In this document: positions 1 to 13,019 of the stretch, piece after piece
Layout: the number at the start of each line of letters is the position of its first letter
Position numbering within the stretch: position 1 is the stretch's first letter
Assembly: GCA_035610835.1 (NCBI GenBank)
Contig: CM069441.1
Span: 103,661,606 to 103,725,605, forward strand
Direction of reading: 5' to 3'
From: Ophiura sarsii
Lineage: Eukaryota > Echinodermata > Ophiuroidea > Amphilepidida > Ophiuridae
Length of the DNA: 64,000 bases
The notes under the pieces: model-generated
Told to the model about the DNA's origin: nothing
The model's input: the letters and a program-made list of their open reading frames with translations, nothing else
Databases searched by the model: none
Made by a program: the position numbers and the translations under genes

Positions 1-1101
1 CACGCTGTGATAGGAAATGGTGGAAGTCTTGTTGGACGAACAGAATTGATTAGAAAAGACAGAACCTTGTTGGGGGCTTAACATTGTCAAAACAACTATT
101 AGTATTAAGATTAACGCAATAAACGGTTCTGTAGTATTTGATCTGCTCACCTGTTTATAAATTAAAGCCAAAGAAAAATATTCAAAGGAAAGTTTGAATT
201 ATAGAAATTGCTTAGGCATCTCACACATATTGAACGTGTTGAAATGAAGCAAAACAAATATTGGGCGGAGAGTTTCATGGTATCCTGGGTGTTTTGTCCT
301 CACGTACTCACTCGGAAATGACAAGTGGAGTTAGATTGGCTACTATAGATATTCCATCCTTAGCACCATTCGGCAGAATGGAAACTGGAAATTCTGGAAA
401 ACGATGATTGTGCTAGGTTGGCAGGAACGAGAGCTGAAATAATTGTGTAATTCTGAAAGTAGGAATCCGTATAGGCCTATCAGATGAAGATGAATTTGAT
501 GAATTTGTAAATTCTAAAATAGTATTGATATTCAAAGGTCAATGAAAAATGTATTGCACTTTTTCAAATATTAGTTCAACAACCACCCGACCACCCGACC
601 ACAATTGAATTTTTGTTGCTGAAATGTTACAAACAACATGACAGGCACAGTTCCTTAAAAAATTAGTGAGTCTCAAATTTATTAGCAACCGGTAATTGAG
701 TAATTGAGATCTATGGATCGAATGTTTCAATCATCTCACACAAAATGTGAAACTTATGTTAAATTCGTTAGATGTTCTCCATCGGGACCTCCCAATAAAC
801 TCATTCGGATTTATATTCACGTTACAAACGAATATAATGTAAAGGAATCACATCAGATTTAAAGATAAAATCGAGGTCTGAAGAAGAAAAAATATATATA
901 TATACAAAAATGACTTAAATATTTGAGTTTGGATGACAAACATGTACCGTTTTTAAATATATCAAACCCACAAAATATTTACAACCGTAATAATTAAACC
1001 CAAAGGCCCTATTTCGTAAACGTTAAGACCAATATTTTAATTGAACTTAAGAAGAGTAATTCTCTAATTATTCTAAACATGCTTAAGCCAAGTGAAGAAG
1101 A

Positions 1102-1514
1102 CAGGGGCGTAACAGAGGTTGGTTGTCAGAGGGGGCACAGCCAAAAGAATTCCTGGTTAGAATAATTCCGTCCCGGAATTTTTCGTAAAAGGTTGCCCCA
1201 ATTTGTTCCCAGTTTTCACGTAAGTGGGGGGGGGGGGGGGGGGGGGGTAGTTGACTGTTGTGCTTTTGGTACTGCGAAATTTTCTTTCTTTCTTTCTTTC
1301 CCTTTCTTTTCTTTCTTTACCCTTTTTTCTCCTTTTCCGTTTTCTTTTTCCTCACTTTTTCCTTTCTCTCTCTCTCTTTTCTTTCCCTTTCCCCCTTCTT
1401 TTCCTCTTTTCCCTTCCCCCTTTTTCCTGGTGGGTAGGTTTGAATTTCCTGCTGAGCACCTTCAGGGGGGAGGCACTGTGCCCCCCTGCCCCCTCCCCGG
1501 CTGTTACGCCACTG
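1102..1514. mobile_element. hAT-like non-autonomous element with 8-bp target duplication
   Basis: The left end is CAGGGGCGTAAC and the right end is GTTACGCCACTG, an inverted pair with one mismatch. GAAGAAGA occurs directly outside both ends (1094-1101 and 1515-1522). An 8-bp duplication with CAG...CTG ends is typical of hAT elements. The inside is a 22-G run (1226-1247) followed by a long polypyrimidine tract (about 1279-1430), with no transposase. The two open frames across it are low-complexity artefacts. Confidence 0.82.
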
Positions 1515-1522
1515 GAAGAAGA

Positions 1523-3427
1523 ATAGGCTTTATCAAGGAATTCTTCCCAATTTGAATTCTATAAAGCAGGACCCGGTCTAATGTTAGAGAAAATGAGGAT
1601 TATCATGATGAGCACAACGTTGTATCACTTGAAGATTATTTTCGTCGCAGATGATTAATTCCATTTTGTGACCCCGGTCAAAGGGCACTTTTTAACAGCC
1701 ATTTTGTCACAGTCTTCAGAATGCTGTGTTCAAACTCGCTCTATCCTTAGCACTTATGACCTCCCACCAAGCCATCTCTTTACAATGTATATCACTGTAA
1801 TGCAAATATCCAGCATAGGATTTTCTTCTAAAACTGTTCCTGATTGGTTCTTTGGCTGGTATAAAAGTAGTGCTAGTCACGCTCTAATGCACTCTCCGAG
1901 TGAATATGTTGATGATGTCTGAGCTCCACATGCATAGCTGGACATACAGTCTCACGCGTATAATGTAATGTATAATTAAGGGGGAAACCGTATTAGAAAA
2001 GTACTCAACCCAAAGGGAGCAAAATAAATAAATGACTTGAGCAATATCAGCCTGTTTACATTCCTGCTGTATTCCTGGGTTTACATAATAACCTTATGCA
2101 TTTTTGTGCTGACTGCTGAGGAATGATTGGCTGTCTTAAAAGTCCCTAAACACACGTCAAATAGATACGAAATATGGGGTCACTCAAGTGTGACAAACCT
2201 CTTTTACTTAATAATGGAAAAAATATTAATGATTTACATTCTGTCAAAAAGGTGAAACCACCATGTCTTATTCAATACAGTGTATCATCTTCAGTTTGAT
2301 AAATCCAATGTATATAACACATGATCTAAAACTCTAATGAATGGTTAGTATGTCAAGGATCATGAGAATGAAGGAAAAACAACGGATCGAATTTAATAAT
2401 GTTTATAATTAATACAATACAACGAATACGATACATTTCCATTTATCCAAATTCAAGTGGCCATATATTTGAAATTAATTAAATATTTAGCCTTTAATCT
2501 ACCTCTTCTGAGCGATGATTGTCTCTTTTAAAGACTTTTCTTGTTTAAATATCACAATGTGTTAATTCTATTTTAAGCTGGTAACTCTCATAGCTGTTCT
2601 CTCATACCAAGGCACCTTATTTGTTTGTCAATTTCGGCTTTCCTAGTGTCAATGACGACGACATTTATGACGTCGAAATGTCGTCGTCTCCAAACGTACT
2701 ACAAAGGACATTTTAATGCCTTTGCTTTCGTTGCTTTCGGATCAGATTGGCATATTTAGTTCACCGAAATAGGCTGTCATTTTTAAATGAAAATGTACTA
2801 CGACCTTATAGCGTCCCTCAGGTCCCAGTCTGTGATTAGGTGAAAATTTGAAGACTTAAACATTATTTCTTCACGGTTCAAAAATAGTTTTTGCAGAGTG
2901 ATTTGGCTGCAGACGTACACTTTGTCAGACACTGCAATTCTGAGGTATTGAAGAGTGATTTGGCTGTAGACATAATATATACGTTTGAAAATTCATTATG
3001 TATGTAGATTTAAGCTAAATACACGGGCTTACTTTCATTATCGAGTAATATATAGACCAGACAAACACTATACTAGTAGCGAAATTTTTAGTGGATAATT
3101 ATATCAGAAATGAAAGTGCATCAAGTTCATAGTTTGACAATTTAACTTGACTTGTAGATCCATAATATAGATATACATGTACATAGAGCTTTCTTCCCGA
3201 ATGAAGCATTGTCAGATCTATTCATTTTTTCTAAAGACACTACCGTATATTAGAGTCTCGATGTCGGCCTATACCTAACACATAAAGTTCCTGACCAGGT
3301 GCTTCTATGTTAGCTTAGCTAATTTAAAATCAGTAATTAAGCAGTATCAAAAATCTAAGACATACTCTAAATGAGCACATTTCTTCTCCACAATATGACA
3401 CCTCATTCATAAAAAATGAGTGGATAC
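1523..3427. other. Non-coding stretch, nothing recognised
   Basis: AT-rich unique-looking sequence. The open frame 1668-1922 shows no domain or codon bias. GACGACGACATTTATGACGTCG with a following CGACGTCGT-like palindrome is near 2654-2690. Confidence 0.5.
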
Positions 3428-3431
3428 TTAA

Positions 3432-3828
3432 AGGGGCACTAAGAGATGTGTTGGAGGCTGCGCCCTCAATTATGATAAAAACTGAGATTAGTATATTTTT
3501 ATAATTGTATTACATGTATGAACTTACATCTATAAGGATTAAGAAATATCAGCTCTCCTTGTACAAGAAAACGTCGATTCAAAAAATGCTCGTCCCGCGG
3601 GACAGGCATTTTACGTCCGACAGTATCCCCTGCAGTACGCGTGATACATAACGCGAACCATATTTGCATAGAGGGCGTTTTTCAATAAGTAGCGATGATA
3701 TTGTTTTAATCTAGTTTTGCTGTGTTTTTGTTAGTAGAAACAACAATGATGGCAATTTTTAATGTTCATCTTGAATTCTGAAGTAATTTTTTAAACATTT
3801 AAAATTTTCAACACCACTTAATGTGCCT
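3432..3828. mobile_element. TTAA-flanked MITE
   Basis: The left end AGGGGCACTAAG and the right end CTTAATGTGCCT are inverted repeats directly flanked by TTAA at 3428-3431 and 3829-3832. TTAA duplication is used by piggyBac, Kolobok and ISL2EU groups. There is no coding capacity. A perfect palindrome GTCCCGCGGGAC sits inside. Confidence 0.55.
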
Positions 3829-5369
3829 TTAATTGTTAAGTTATGATGCTTTTAGTAACCACACCTAAGGGGAATTTTTGTATGGGATGTCATTGATTTG
3901 TATGGAACAAAATATACTTAACTGGATTAAGATCAAGTGTCTAATTTGATAAAAATCGCCACTGTAAATCAACCAATCTAGTCCCAAGGATTATTTTAAA
4001 AAGCTGTGACGGTTACTTGAAAAACTAAAGGTACGGAAATCATGTTAAACCTTGTTTGGCCTAATTTAGTAATAACACTGGACATAGCAAATCCGCCCCA
4101 ATTCCTGTCACACGGGTAAAGAAATAAACCAGCTTACAGAGGATCCGTTTTATTTTATAATATATAAGCCATTAATTCACTTAGAAAAATAAGCGACACG
4201 AAACTATATATAGGTTGGGCAATTAGGTTTGGTATGAATTATGAATTTCCACCGCTACTAAAATAATTAAAGGAACATGCAACAGACTTTGCTGTTTAAC
4301 CTATATTAAAGTACTATGCAAATAATCTAAATCACTGACTGTCAAATGGACTTGAATTTACGCGCGCGTCTATAATACGAACATTATCGTTCAATTGATT
4401 AATTAATTCGATCATACAATTCCCGCCATGACCTCATCAAACCATCAATTGTAACTAAACCGGGAGCAGCTGACTTGAAATTGGCTAATAGAATTTGATT
4501 TAGTTTTCAATTGAGTCAACCTCACGACAAATTGTTGCAAATTTTGACTACTTAAGTTTTCTCTCATCATAAACGGCGGCGCGTTGGCCAGCTATTATTG
4601 GCCAAACACCCGGATTGAACTCTTGCGGATTCCATTTATGGAGGGTAGGAGAATTTCTGCCCCGAGGGGGTGTCATCAGATCACTGAGTCGTCCTCGAGA
4701 ACGTTGAAAATAGAGAACCAGCAGTAACAAACAGTGATAAAACCACTAACAAACAACGCCATTTCTGTTTGTAGTTTGAACTTGTAGTAGCACGCACCCA
4801 TCTACTTTCATCGTCAGATAGCATTGGTTGGTATAATGAGTCTCTCTACTGCAAGTCTCAATCACTAAAGATACCAGCCTGAAATAAAGAAGAAGATTTT
4901 TTTCATACATTTGAGTTTAAAACAATAGTAGGTATGTTGTAAATATTTTGATCTGATAGTAACTCACCGGTTACAAAAGAACTGGGAGAAACGGGCAATG
5001 TATGTCCGTTTCATCACAAATTTGAGTCTTTGGAATCCGATGTACGTATGTACTAAAAATATAAGATAGCATTCCAAATTAGGCCATTTGGTTATTAGAA
5101 TGAACTTAGAAAATACTATAGCACATTAAACCAAACTTAAAGACTGGTGTTTGACACATCAGTCCCAGATCTTAACATCAAATCAGCTCTAGAATATAAA
5201 CTATATAGTATTACTATGAGAATCATTACATCAGTTCCAAAAAAGAGGAACGCTGAATCGAATATCAGCTACGAACGTAACTTCAGACAGTAACGTACAA
5301 TGTATCGGACATCTAGTCCAACAAAAATAAATAATAGTATCGGAATTAAGAAGACACAATATAAGCCTA

Positions 5370-5683
5370 CACTCTAAGAAAAAAAGGGTTCCACTTAAAC
5401 CCCAAAAGGTTCTTTAACCAGTGAAAAACCCTTTTTGGAACCCTAGTAAAGAACCTTTTAAGGTTCTTGAAAAAGTTTCTTTAGCCAAAAAATAATTATG
5501 TAAAAAAATAAAAATGTTATTAACACTGTTTTTCACTCTTTCAAACTTTGTGATGAGCCCATGAAGAAGGTCACTATAGGCCTACCTAATTTCTGAAGGT
5601 TCTTTATAGAACCTTAAGAGCTCTTAGGGTTCTACATACAGGACAGAAAAAGGTTCTAAATGGAAACCTTTTTTCCTAGAGTG
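5370..5683. mobile_element. CACT-type MITE, copy 1
   Basis: It starts CACTCTAAGAAAAAAAGG and ends CCTAGAGTG, with TA on both sides. The body is made of AAGGTTCTTT/AGAACCTT words in both orientations. It is related to the copies at 18747 and 42234 but the most diverged of the three. Confidence 0.6.
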
Positions 5684-8203
5684 TATTATTACGTGATATC
5701 GGCTTTTCCCATACCCAAATGTGAGAGTAGACATTATCCTAAACACATCGAGTCACACGAGAATTTTATTTTCGTGAGAAAAAATGCCATATCTGTAAAA
5801 TATTATTTTTGCTTCTTAAGATGATGAGGCAACTTCAAGGCCGGATGCCGACCCCTAGAAATCAAATGATCCGTTCCAAAACAGACTTAAACGATGAAAC
5901 ATGGAATAAGACTTTGTAAATCCACCAGGAGCCGCGCTCGAACAAACGTTTATCAATGATCATGAAGATATAATTGCATGACCCTACTCACCTTGTATAT
6001 AGACATCGTTTATCCAATCTCATGACAGCTATCTCCATAGTCACTTTCTATAATTTACATTACTGTCATTTTGTTTGTTTTACTCTACGAATTTGGTTTA
6101 TTTTGACCGTGTCCCGTTTCCATTCATGAACATCCGTGTGTTAACATATGGGCATATATCTCGAATCTAAGTTCACTTAGTGACACCCTTATTTGAAATA
6201 AACGTTTATAGTTCGTTGATTATTTTGGACCTCGTTGTTTTCTATGGGACGGAGAAAAAACCGAGAAAAAATGAGTTACAACAATTGTTCAGTAAACGTA
6301 AATACCGTAACATATGAAAGTGGTCACTTCCAATCATTTAGGTTATTTTCATTTGGTTTTACTCTGTGCGATTTTGATTTATATAGATGCATATATCTTA
6401 CACCTTGGTTCACTTATATTATAGTGACCCCAAATTTCAAATTACTGAAACATCATTTAGTTCTATGATTATTTAGAGCTCTCTATTCTCATATTGGATG
6501 GGGAAAAGTGGGAAAAGTGATGATGGTTGCTATCGAAGTACTAGTAAAATGGAATACAAAATCTCCGAACGAGTGCCAATTGTTACATCCAAACCCAGAG
6601 GTGGAATGGCTATTGGTGAAATGAATTCCCTATTGGTGAATTCGACAGCAAAATCCCAGACCTAGTAATGAGTCTGTCTAGCCTTAATGCCATTAGAAAT
6701 AGGTGAGCTAAAATACTCCTTTTCACCGAACTGGGACAAACCTAAAACACCCACTTTGAGAATAGTTCGTAACTACAGATTAATAGTAATTCGGTTTTAT
6801 GTCTCCTAACTTCTCCTTTGCCATTGCAGCATTTGCGCTGTGCAATCTAGATTTATCTCAAACGGAAATCATTCTTATTCCGTTCAAATATAATCTGTCA
6901 CTTCTCAATTTAATCATCCAAGGGGAATTACCTCCGGTGAATCTTCTCAATGAAATGAAATTCCGGTGAATTGATACCTTACTACAAATAGTTTGCCGAT
7001 CATGTTTAACGAGTTCCAGTTATACTACTTTTTACATGACAGCTACTGTTGCAATATGCAACGATCATGTGGTGATCTATAATGAATGCAAAGTTCAGAG
7101 GACATATTATATTCAATACATCTCTGAAACTACTGCTTGGAAAGGCACTATATTTCCAGTTCAGTAATATTGGAAAAGAGATTTCATGAGCAACACCAGC
7201 ATGCTTCACTTTCATCACATGACCACTGATTTCAGTCATCAGTGTCTACTAGTTCAAGCCCTTTGACATAACATTGCAATGAAAGGCTTATAATATTGTC
7301 AAACGAGGGTAACCCTGCTGCAAGTAGTACAATTGATGTGACTTCAATTCAGTCCTCCCTTGTTTTCTTAAAGACCCTTTATTTTTTGAATAACACATGT
7401 AAGTTTTAGAAGTGATTCAACTTCTTTTCATATGTGGCCAAGGTATGCCTATCTGTATGTAGAAGGTTGAATGCCTTGGTTGATTTCATAATGACCTGCA
7501 CTTGTTAATTACTGTTAACATATGTTTGGCACTGTTTGTTGGCTTGTTTGAGGGGAAAGACCAGTTGACACTGTAGTGGTGTTAAGCATGCTGGACACAG
7601 CTGGACTGTACATATCTTCTTTGGATTTGAATTGAATCTATTGAAGGACACAAAACAATACAATGCATTTCAGATAACAATGATATAACCTTAAAAGCGA
7701 ACACATCTTTGAAGCCATTGCAAGTTCATTATATCCCATTTCACTAATATTTAAAAAATATTTGTTGAACCTATTTAACCATATTAATGTCTATATTATA
7801 GATTCAATTCATTGAGACCCAAAGATTATTTCAGAAAATGTTGAAAGGATTAAATTCTTTGTGAATGCAGCACTTCAAGTTCTAGTCGTTTGAGCTTGGT
7901 TTGGCTTGGTTTGTGGATTCCATTGTTGAACACGATAAAGTACTAGTGAAGCTATTTCCTGAAGCGTTTGTTTACTGCTTTGTGTAATGTCTTGTCTTCA
8001 TTGACACTGGTGTGAGAAAGACGGTACCTAAAGACTCACACACCTTGTAGACAAAGCTAAACTACGGATGCGTGTAGTATCAAACACGTAACAGTCTAGA
8101 TAGGATTAGGATCGCTTTAACTTGTGATTTATCAAAATTGCAAATCACAAACTCACAAGGCGTATTCGTATTGAACATTCTTTTAAATCTTAACAAGATT
8201 AAA
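5684..8203. other. Non-coding stretch, nothing recognised
   Basis: Unique AT-rich sequence with short AATTCACCGG-like repeated words near 6600-6970. Small open frames at 6235-6468 and 7239-7006 have no recognisable features. Confidence 0.5.
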
Positions 8204-8600
8204 TCGTTATGCTTTAGCTGACATATAATGATGATCTTTAGAGTTTAGCTGACATCTAATGATAATCGTTATGCTTTAGCTGACATACAATGATAATCGT
8301 TATGCTTTAGCTGACACACAATGATAATCGTTATGCAGTAGCTGACATCTAATGATAATCGTTATGCTTTAGCTGACATACAATGATAATCGTTATGCTT
8401 TAGCTGACACACAATGATAATCGTTATGCAGTAGCTGACATCTAATGATAATCTTTATGCTTTAGCTGACATCCAATACCAATAGTTACGCTTTAGCAGT
8501 CACAAAAGGATAATCGTTATGCTTTAGCTGATATCTAATGCTAATTCTTTATGCTATGGGCAGATATTTAAAGATAATAAGGATAATCGCTATAAGAAAG
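8204..8600. repeat. 31-bp minisatellite, array 1
   Basis: About 11 units of TTATGCTTTAGCTGACATAC followed by AATGATAATCG. Some units read GCAGTAGC instead of GCTTTAGC, and these alternate in a higher-order pattern. The array ends in GCTATGGGCAGAT and AAGAAAGTAAGCAAA, which recur after array 2. Confidence 0.85.
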
Positions 8601-9825
8601 TAAGCAAAAGAGGTTTGAAGAAATAAACCCAACATTTTTGAAGCCATTAAACTGTAATCATGGTAATATTACCAGTACCGAACGCTTTCACTCGTATGCG
8701 TTCTTGTCTCTGTCATGTCAATAAACAAATGTATGCTCCATGTCCCCAAAATGACAGCGAAATTTGCTTGTGGTTATTTTATTTATAAGCAGCAATGCCT
8801 TATATAAATATTATAAATGAAATTGACCGTTGAATGTATACATGAGGAATACTGATGATACTTCTGAAGAAACGTTTCTGTTTGATTTCGATACTTTTGC
8901 TAAATTTGGAATCAGCTACATATGTGACAATTTGATTTATTGGCGCCATTATTTATACCATGTTTACGTTGTAGTTATCTGTAAAATTTCCAAAAGTAGG
9001 TTCGTCTGTTAGTTTCAACCATGAACTTACGTTGTCTGGTGATTACTCGATGTTTACCCCTACATACCATAAGCATGGACTGTAAATGCCGTAAGTGAAC
9101 ATCTCTTACGAAACCAGTAACAAGGCGATAAGAGATCATGCGATGCTGTTGATGTACGTACAAGATGGATTGCCATTTTGTTTTCAAGCTTTTCTATTAA
9201 TTGACGTCTATTTCGAATAATTTCAATAGGTCCAAAATACAATTATGATATTTTTGAAGATCTGGAACATATCATTATGTTCATAAATTGTACCTTATCA
9301 GAATTAAAAGTTGATTAATTAATTAATTAATTCCATATTCTAGGATAGCCAAAATGCGACTTGTATCTTATTTTCTTTGGTATCGATGCTTAGCAAAAGC
9401 GTAAAACAAGACCAACGTTATCGCAACGCCATGATAACTATTCATCGCTCTGTATATATTTCAATGTCTTCGTCGAGGCTTGAGTGTTTATATTAACGCC
9501 AAGAATTCTGGTATGGATTACATATTCAATGATCAACGCAATCAATTATCTGAATAGCTAAAATAATTTATTTCGGCGCGATCATACCGATAAATATTTA
9601 TACACTTTAGACATGTTAGAATCAAAGTGTTAGAATAGTCATGCTTAGAGTTGAATGTTGAAGAGGTGAGGAATGAATTTTAAACGTTTGTTTTGAAGGT
9701 TGATGTGCATTGATTATCATTGAATTAATTTTAAAACTATAACATTGATGCTCAATACGTATTTTTACGTTGCAATTTTGCTCATGATATCCGCGATATT
9801 TGGGATTGGTGTGTGTTCATCACTA

Positions 9826-10680
9826 GTGTTATGTTAGGGCTGGTGTTAAATACGCGTCTTATGTTAGGACTGGTGTTCGAAACCAACTTTCATGAGTGAG
9901 ACTGGAGTGGTAGCCAACTATTCTTTATGTGTTGGAACTAGTTCCAAGGTACATGTAGTCATAGTATTCTTTATGTTGGGACCGTTTCCAAGTTAGTCAA
10001 GTGTCCAATACTACATACGTTGGGGCTGGTTTCCAAGTCAGTCAGTGTGTCCAGTACTACGTGTATATGTCCAGTATTACATTGTATACGTTGGGACTGG
10101 TTTCCAAATTTGTCAAGTGTCCAATACTACATGTATACGTTGGGACTGGTTTCATGTGTCCAGTACTACATTGAATACGTTGGGACTGGTTTCTAAGTTA
10201 ATCAGTGTGTCCAGTACAACATAGTATACATTGGGATTGGTTTCCAAATTTGTCAAGTGTCCAATACTACATGTATATGTTGGGACTGGTTCCATGTGTC
10301 CAGTACTACATTGAATACGTTGGGACTGGTTTCCACACTACATGTATACGTTGGGACTGGTTTCCAAGTTAGTCATGTGTCCAGTACTCACATTGTATAC
10401 GTTGGGACTGGTTTCCAAATTTGTTAAGTATTGGGACTGGTTTTCAAACTACATGTACGTTGGGACTGGTTTCCAAGTTAGTCATGTGTCCAGCACTACA
10501 TTGAAAACGTTGGTACTGATTTCCAAGTTAGTCAGTGTGTCCAGTACTACATTGAATTGAATACGTTGGGACTGGTTTCCAAGTTAATCAGTGTGCCCAA
10601 TACTTACATACGTTGGGACTGGTGTCCAAACTAGTCATGTGATGGCAGTCTTTATGTTGAAATTGGTTTCCGATACTATA
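9826..10680. repeat. ~50-bp minisatellite (GTTGGGACTGGTTTCCAA)
   Basis: At least 14 diverged units of GTTGGGACTGGTTTCCAAGT followed by a TAGTCAGTGTGTCCAGTACTACA-type half. Unit lengths vary by partial deletion. The open frame at 10342-10560 is repeat-derived. Confidence 0.85.
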
Positions 10681-10884
10681 GGATTTATGCTACTGATATC
10701 CAATTTAAGTCTTTATGCTGGGTTTAATATAAATACTAATTTTAAATGTAGGGATTAGCATATATATATGTTGATAATAAATCACCACTGTAAAACTGTC
10801 CGAATCATACAATCCTATGAATTCAAATATATGCAGCTGAATCGTGAGTTACATGTTAACTGGGAATATATTGCCTAGCAGTTT

Positions 10885-10942
10885 TTGTTTGTTTGTTTGT
10901 TTGTTTGTTGGGGTGTTTGTTTGTTTGTTTGTTTGTTTGTTT
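10885..10942. repeat. TTTG microsatellite
   Basis: GTTT repeats interrupted once by TGGGG. Both strands are open here, which makes artefactual frames. Confidence 0.9.
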
Positions 10943-12486
10943 ACACGGTCGGTCAGTACAGATGCACGCTTGGTTCCTGAAGGGACCAGACTGAAGCAAA
11001 TTAGTCGGGCCAGGCTTAAAATGTCTATGTTCAAATGGACACTTTAGATTTTCATCATATGTTGGCAACAAAGCAACGCATATTGGCGTATAATTATGTA
11101 TTTTGAATTATTATGAAATCATTCCAATCATTCTTTATTCTCTGATTACTGATGATAAATTTTGACAATTTTTTATGAGTTTTACATAACAGTAATTACC
11201 TTTATTACTTAAGATCCTAAATATAAACACCTTCAAAGACTTATTACATCATGACAGCTTTACCAAACATCATAATACGCACGTACATATATATATACAT
11301 GCACGTAATACACAATACTCTTCGATAAATATGAATCCTTACATATTATATAATTCATTTTATTGCTTATGCTATCAGTGTGACTCATGATCAAATCGGA
11401 TTGACAGGCTAAGATAAATCCCCATTAATCTCCATCCATTACAGTGACTTTTCTCTCGAAGCAAAGGATATCGAGATGTCAATGTTTCCGCATCAAATGT
11501 TCACTTGCAAATGAAGGCAAGAATAACCACCAAGGTGTCCGTATCGAAAGTTAGTTCAGTTATAGATATCATAGTTGTCAATCATGGATTGAAAAAGGTG
11601 ACCGACATATCAACTCAATGTTGAACATGAGCCATCGTATACATTTAAAGGGAAATAGTTGACATGTGACGGGCGGGTTGAGGATTCGGTTGAAAAGATA
11701 TCAGAGATAAGATAATTAAGGGTTAAGGCTAGGGTAAAGACTTTCAATTTCAACAAGAGACGGCAGGATATAGTCGAAGGTTGATTAAATTGAAAGAAAG
11801 TTTCGTAACTTAGTCGGATCTATTTACTAAATGCATATAACGCTGTTTTTCCACACCATATTATGATAAATGCCATAGGCAAAACAACCACTTTGGCTAT
11901 CTTTTGAAATACCTTAAATTGTGTTTTTCACTCACGGTGAATGCCGGCACCGTTCCACACCTGCAGTCACTGATAGCGGATAGTAATCTTAACTGATGTA
12001 CAATGCCAGTCGTTATATGTTGGGAATGTGGGAACTACTTCCCATCCATTACAGATAAATGTCTTAAAGAAATTATTTCATTTTGGATAAATATTCTTGG
12101 ATAACAGGAAATCCTCTAAACATTGTTATTCTCCCATGGGGAATTTTGTCCAGGAATTTATCTGGATCTTAATGGGTTTACACCTCATCTCCTTCACCCC
12201 ACAGTTTTCGAAACTGACTGTGATTTGCACTCTGAACATAGGATCGACCTGTTAAATGCTTTTAAAGCATTTTTCTAGCGATTTAAAAGCGCTTTTCCAA
12301 CGGTATTTCGTTCTATTGTTAAAAGCATCGGAAAAAGATCGGTGATTAACTAGAAACCTCTCTACTTATCTGGCGTTAACAATATAACTATTGTAGTACT
12401 CTCGATGGCTGCATTAGTGAAGCAGACAGATCAAAGGCGCAAGGAAGGTTGTGTTATATTCTTTAAGAAATACTATATTATAGTAT

Positions 12487-12905
12487 ATTTCAATGATAAT
12501 CGTTATGTTTTAGCTGGGCATCTAATGATGATCTTTATGCTTTAGTTGACAACCAATGATAATCGTTGCTTTAGCTGACATACAACGATAATCGTTATGT
12601 TTTAGCTGACATCTAATGATGATCTTTATGCTTTAGATGACATACAATGATAATCGTTATGCTTTAGCTGACATACAATGATAATCGTTATGCAGTAGCT
12701 GACATCTAATGATTTGAATCTTTATGCTTTATTAGCTGACATCTATAATGATAAGCGATGCTTTAGCTGACATCCAATACTGATAGTTACGCTTTAGCTG
12801 ACACAAAATGATGATCTTTATGCTTTAGCTGATATCCAATGCTACTGAATTCTTTATGCTATGGGCAGATGTATAAAGGATAATCGCTCAAAGAAAGTAA
12901 GCAAA
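12487..12905. repeat. 31-bp minisatellite, array 2
   Basis: Same unit as the array at 8204-8600 (AATGATAATCGTTATG, TTTAGCTGACAT), again ending in GCTATGGGCAGAT and AAGAAAGTAAGCAAA. The pair is therefore a duplicated block about 4.3 kb apart, not two independent arrays. Confidence 0.85.
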
Positions 12906-12965
12906 TGAGTGGCATAAATGTTTATGGATATGCGACATAAACTGCCCAAATAATATTTTTTGATT

Positions 12966-12966
12966 T

Positions 12967-13004
<38 letters not shown>

Positions 13005-13011
13005 GCTGTTG
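12966..13011. repeat. TTG microsatellite
   Basis: About 14 TTG units with one GCT interruption near the end. Confidence 0.9.
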
Positions 13012-13019
13012 CATTTTAC

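Noticed and set aside
1193..1555. 120-codon frame rich in Phe/Ser/Pro
   Set aside because: Translation of the poly-G and C/T tract inside a hAT-like element.
10342..10560. 72-codon frame with repeated YTLGLVSKL peptides
   Set aside because: Purely the 50-bp minisatellite in translation.
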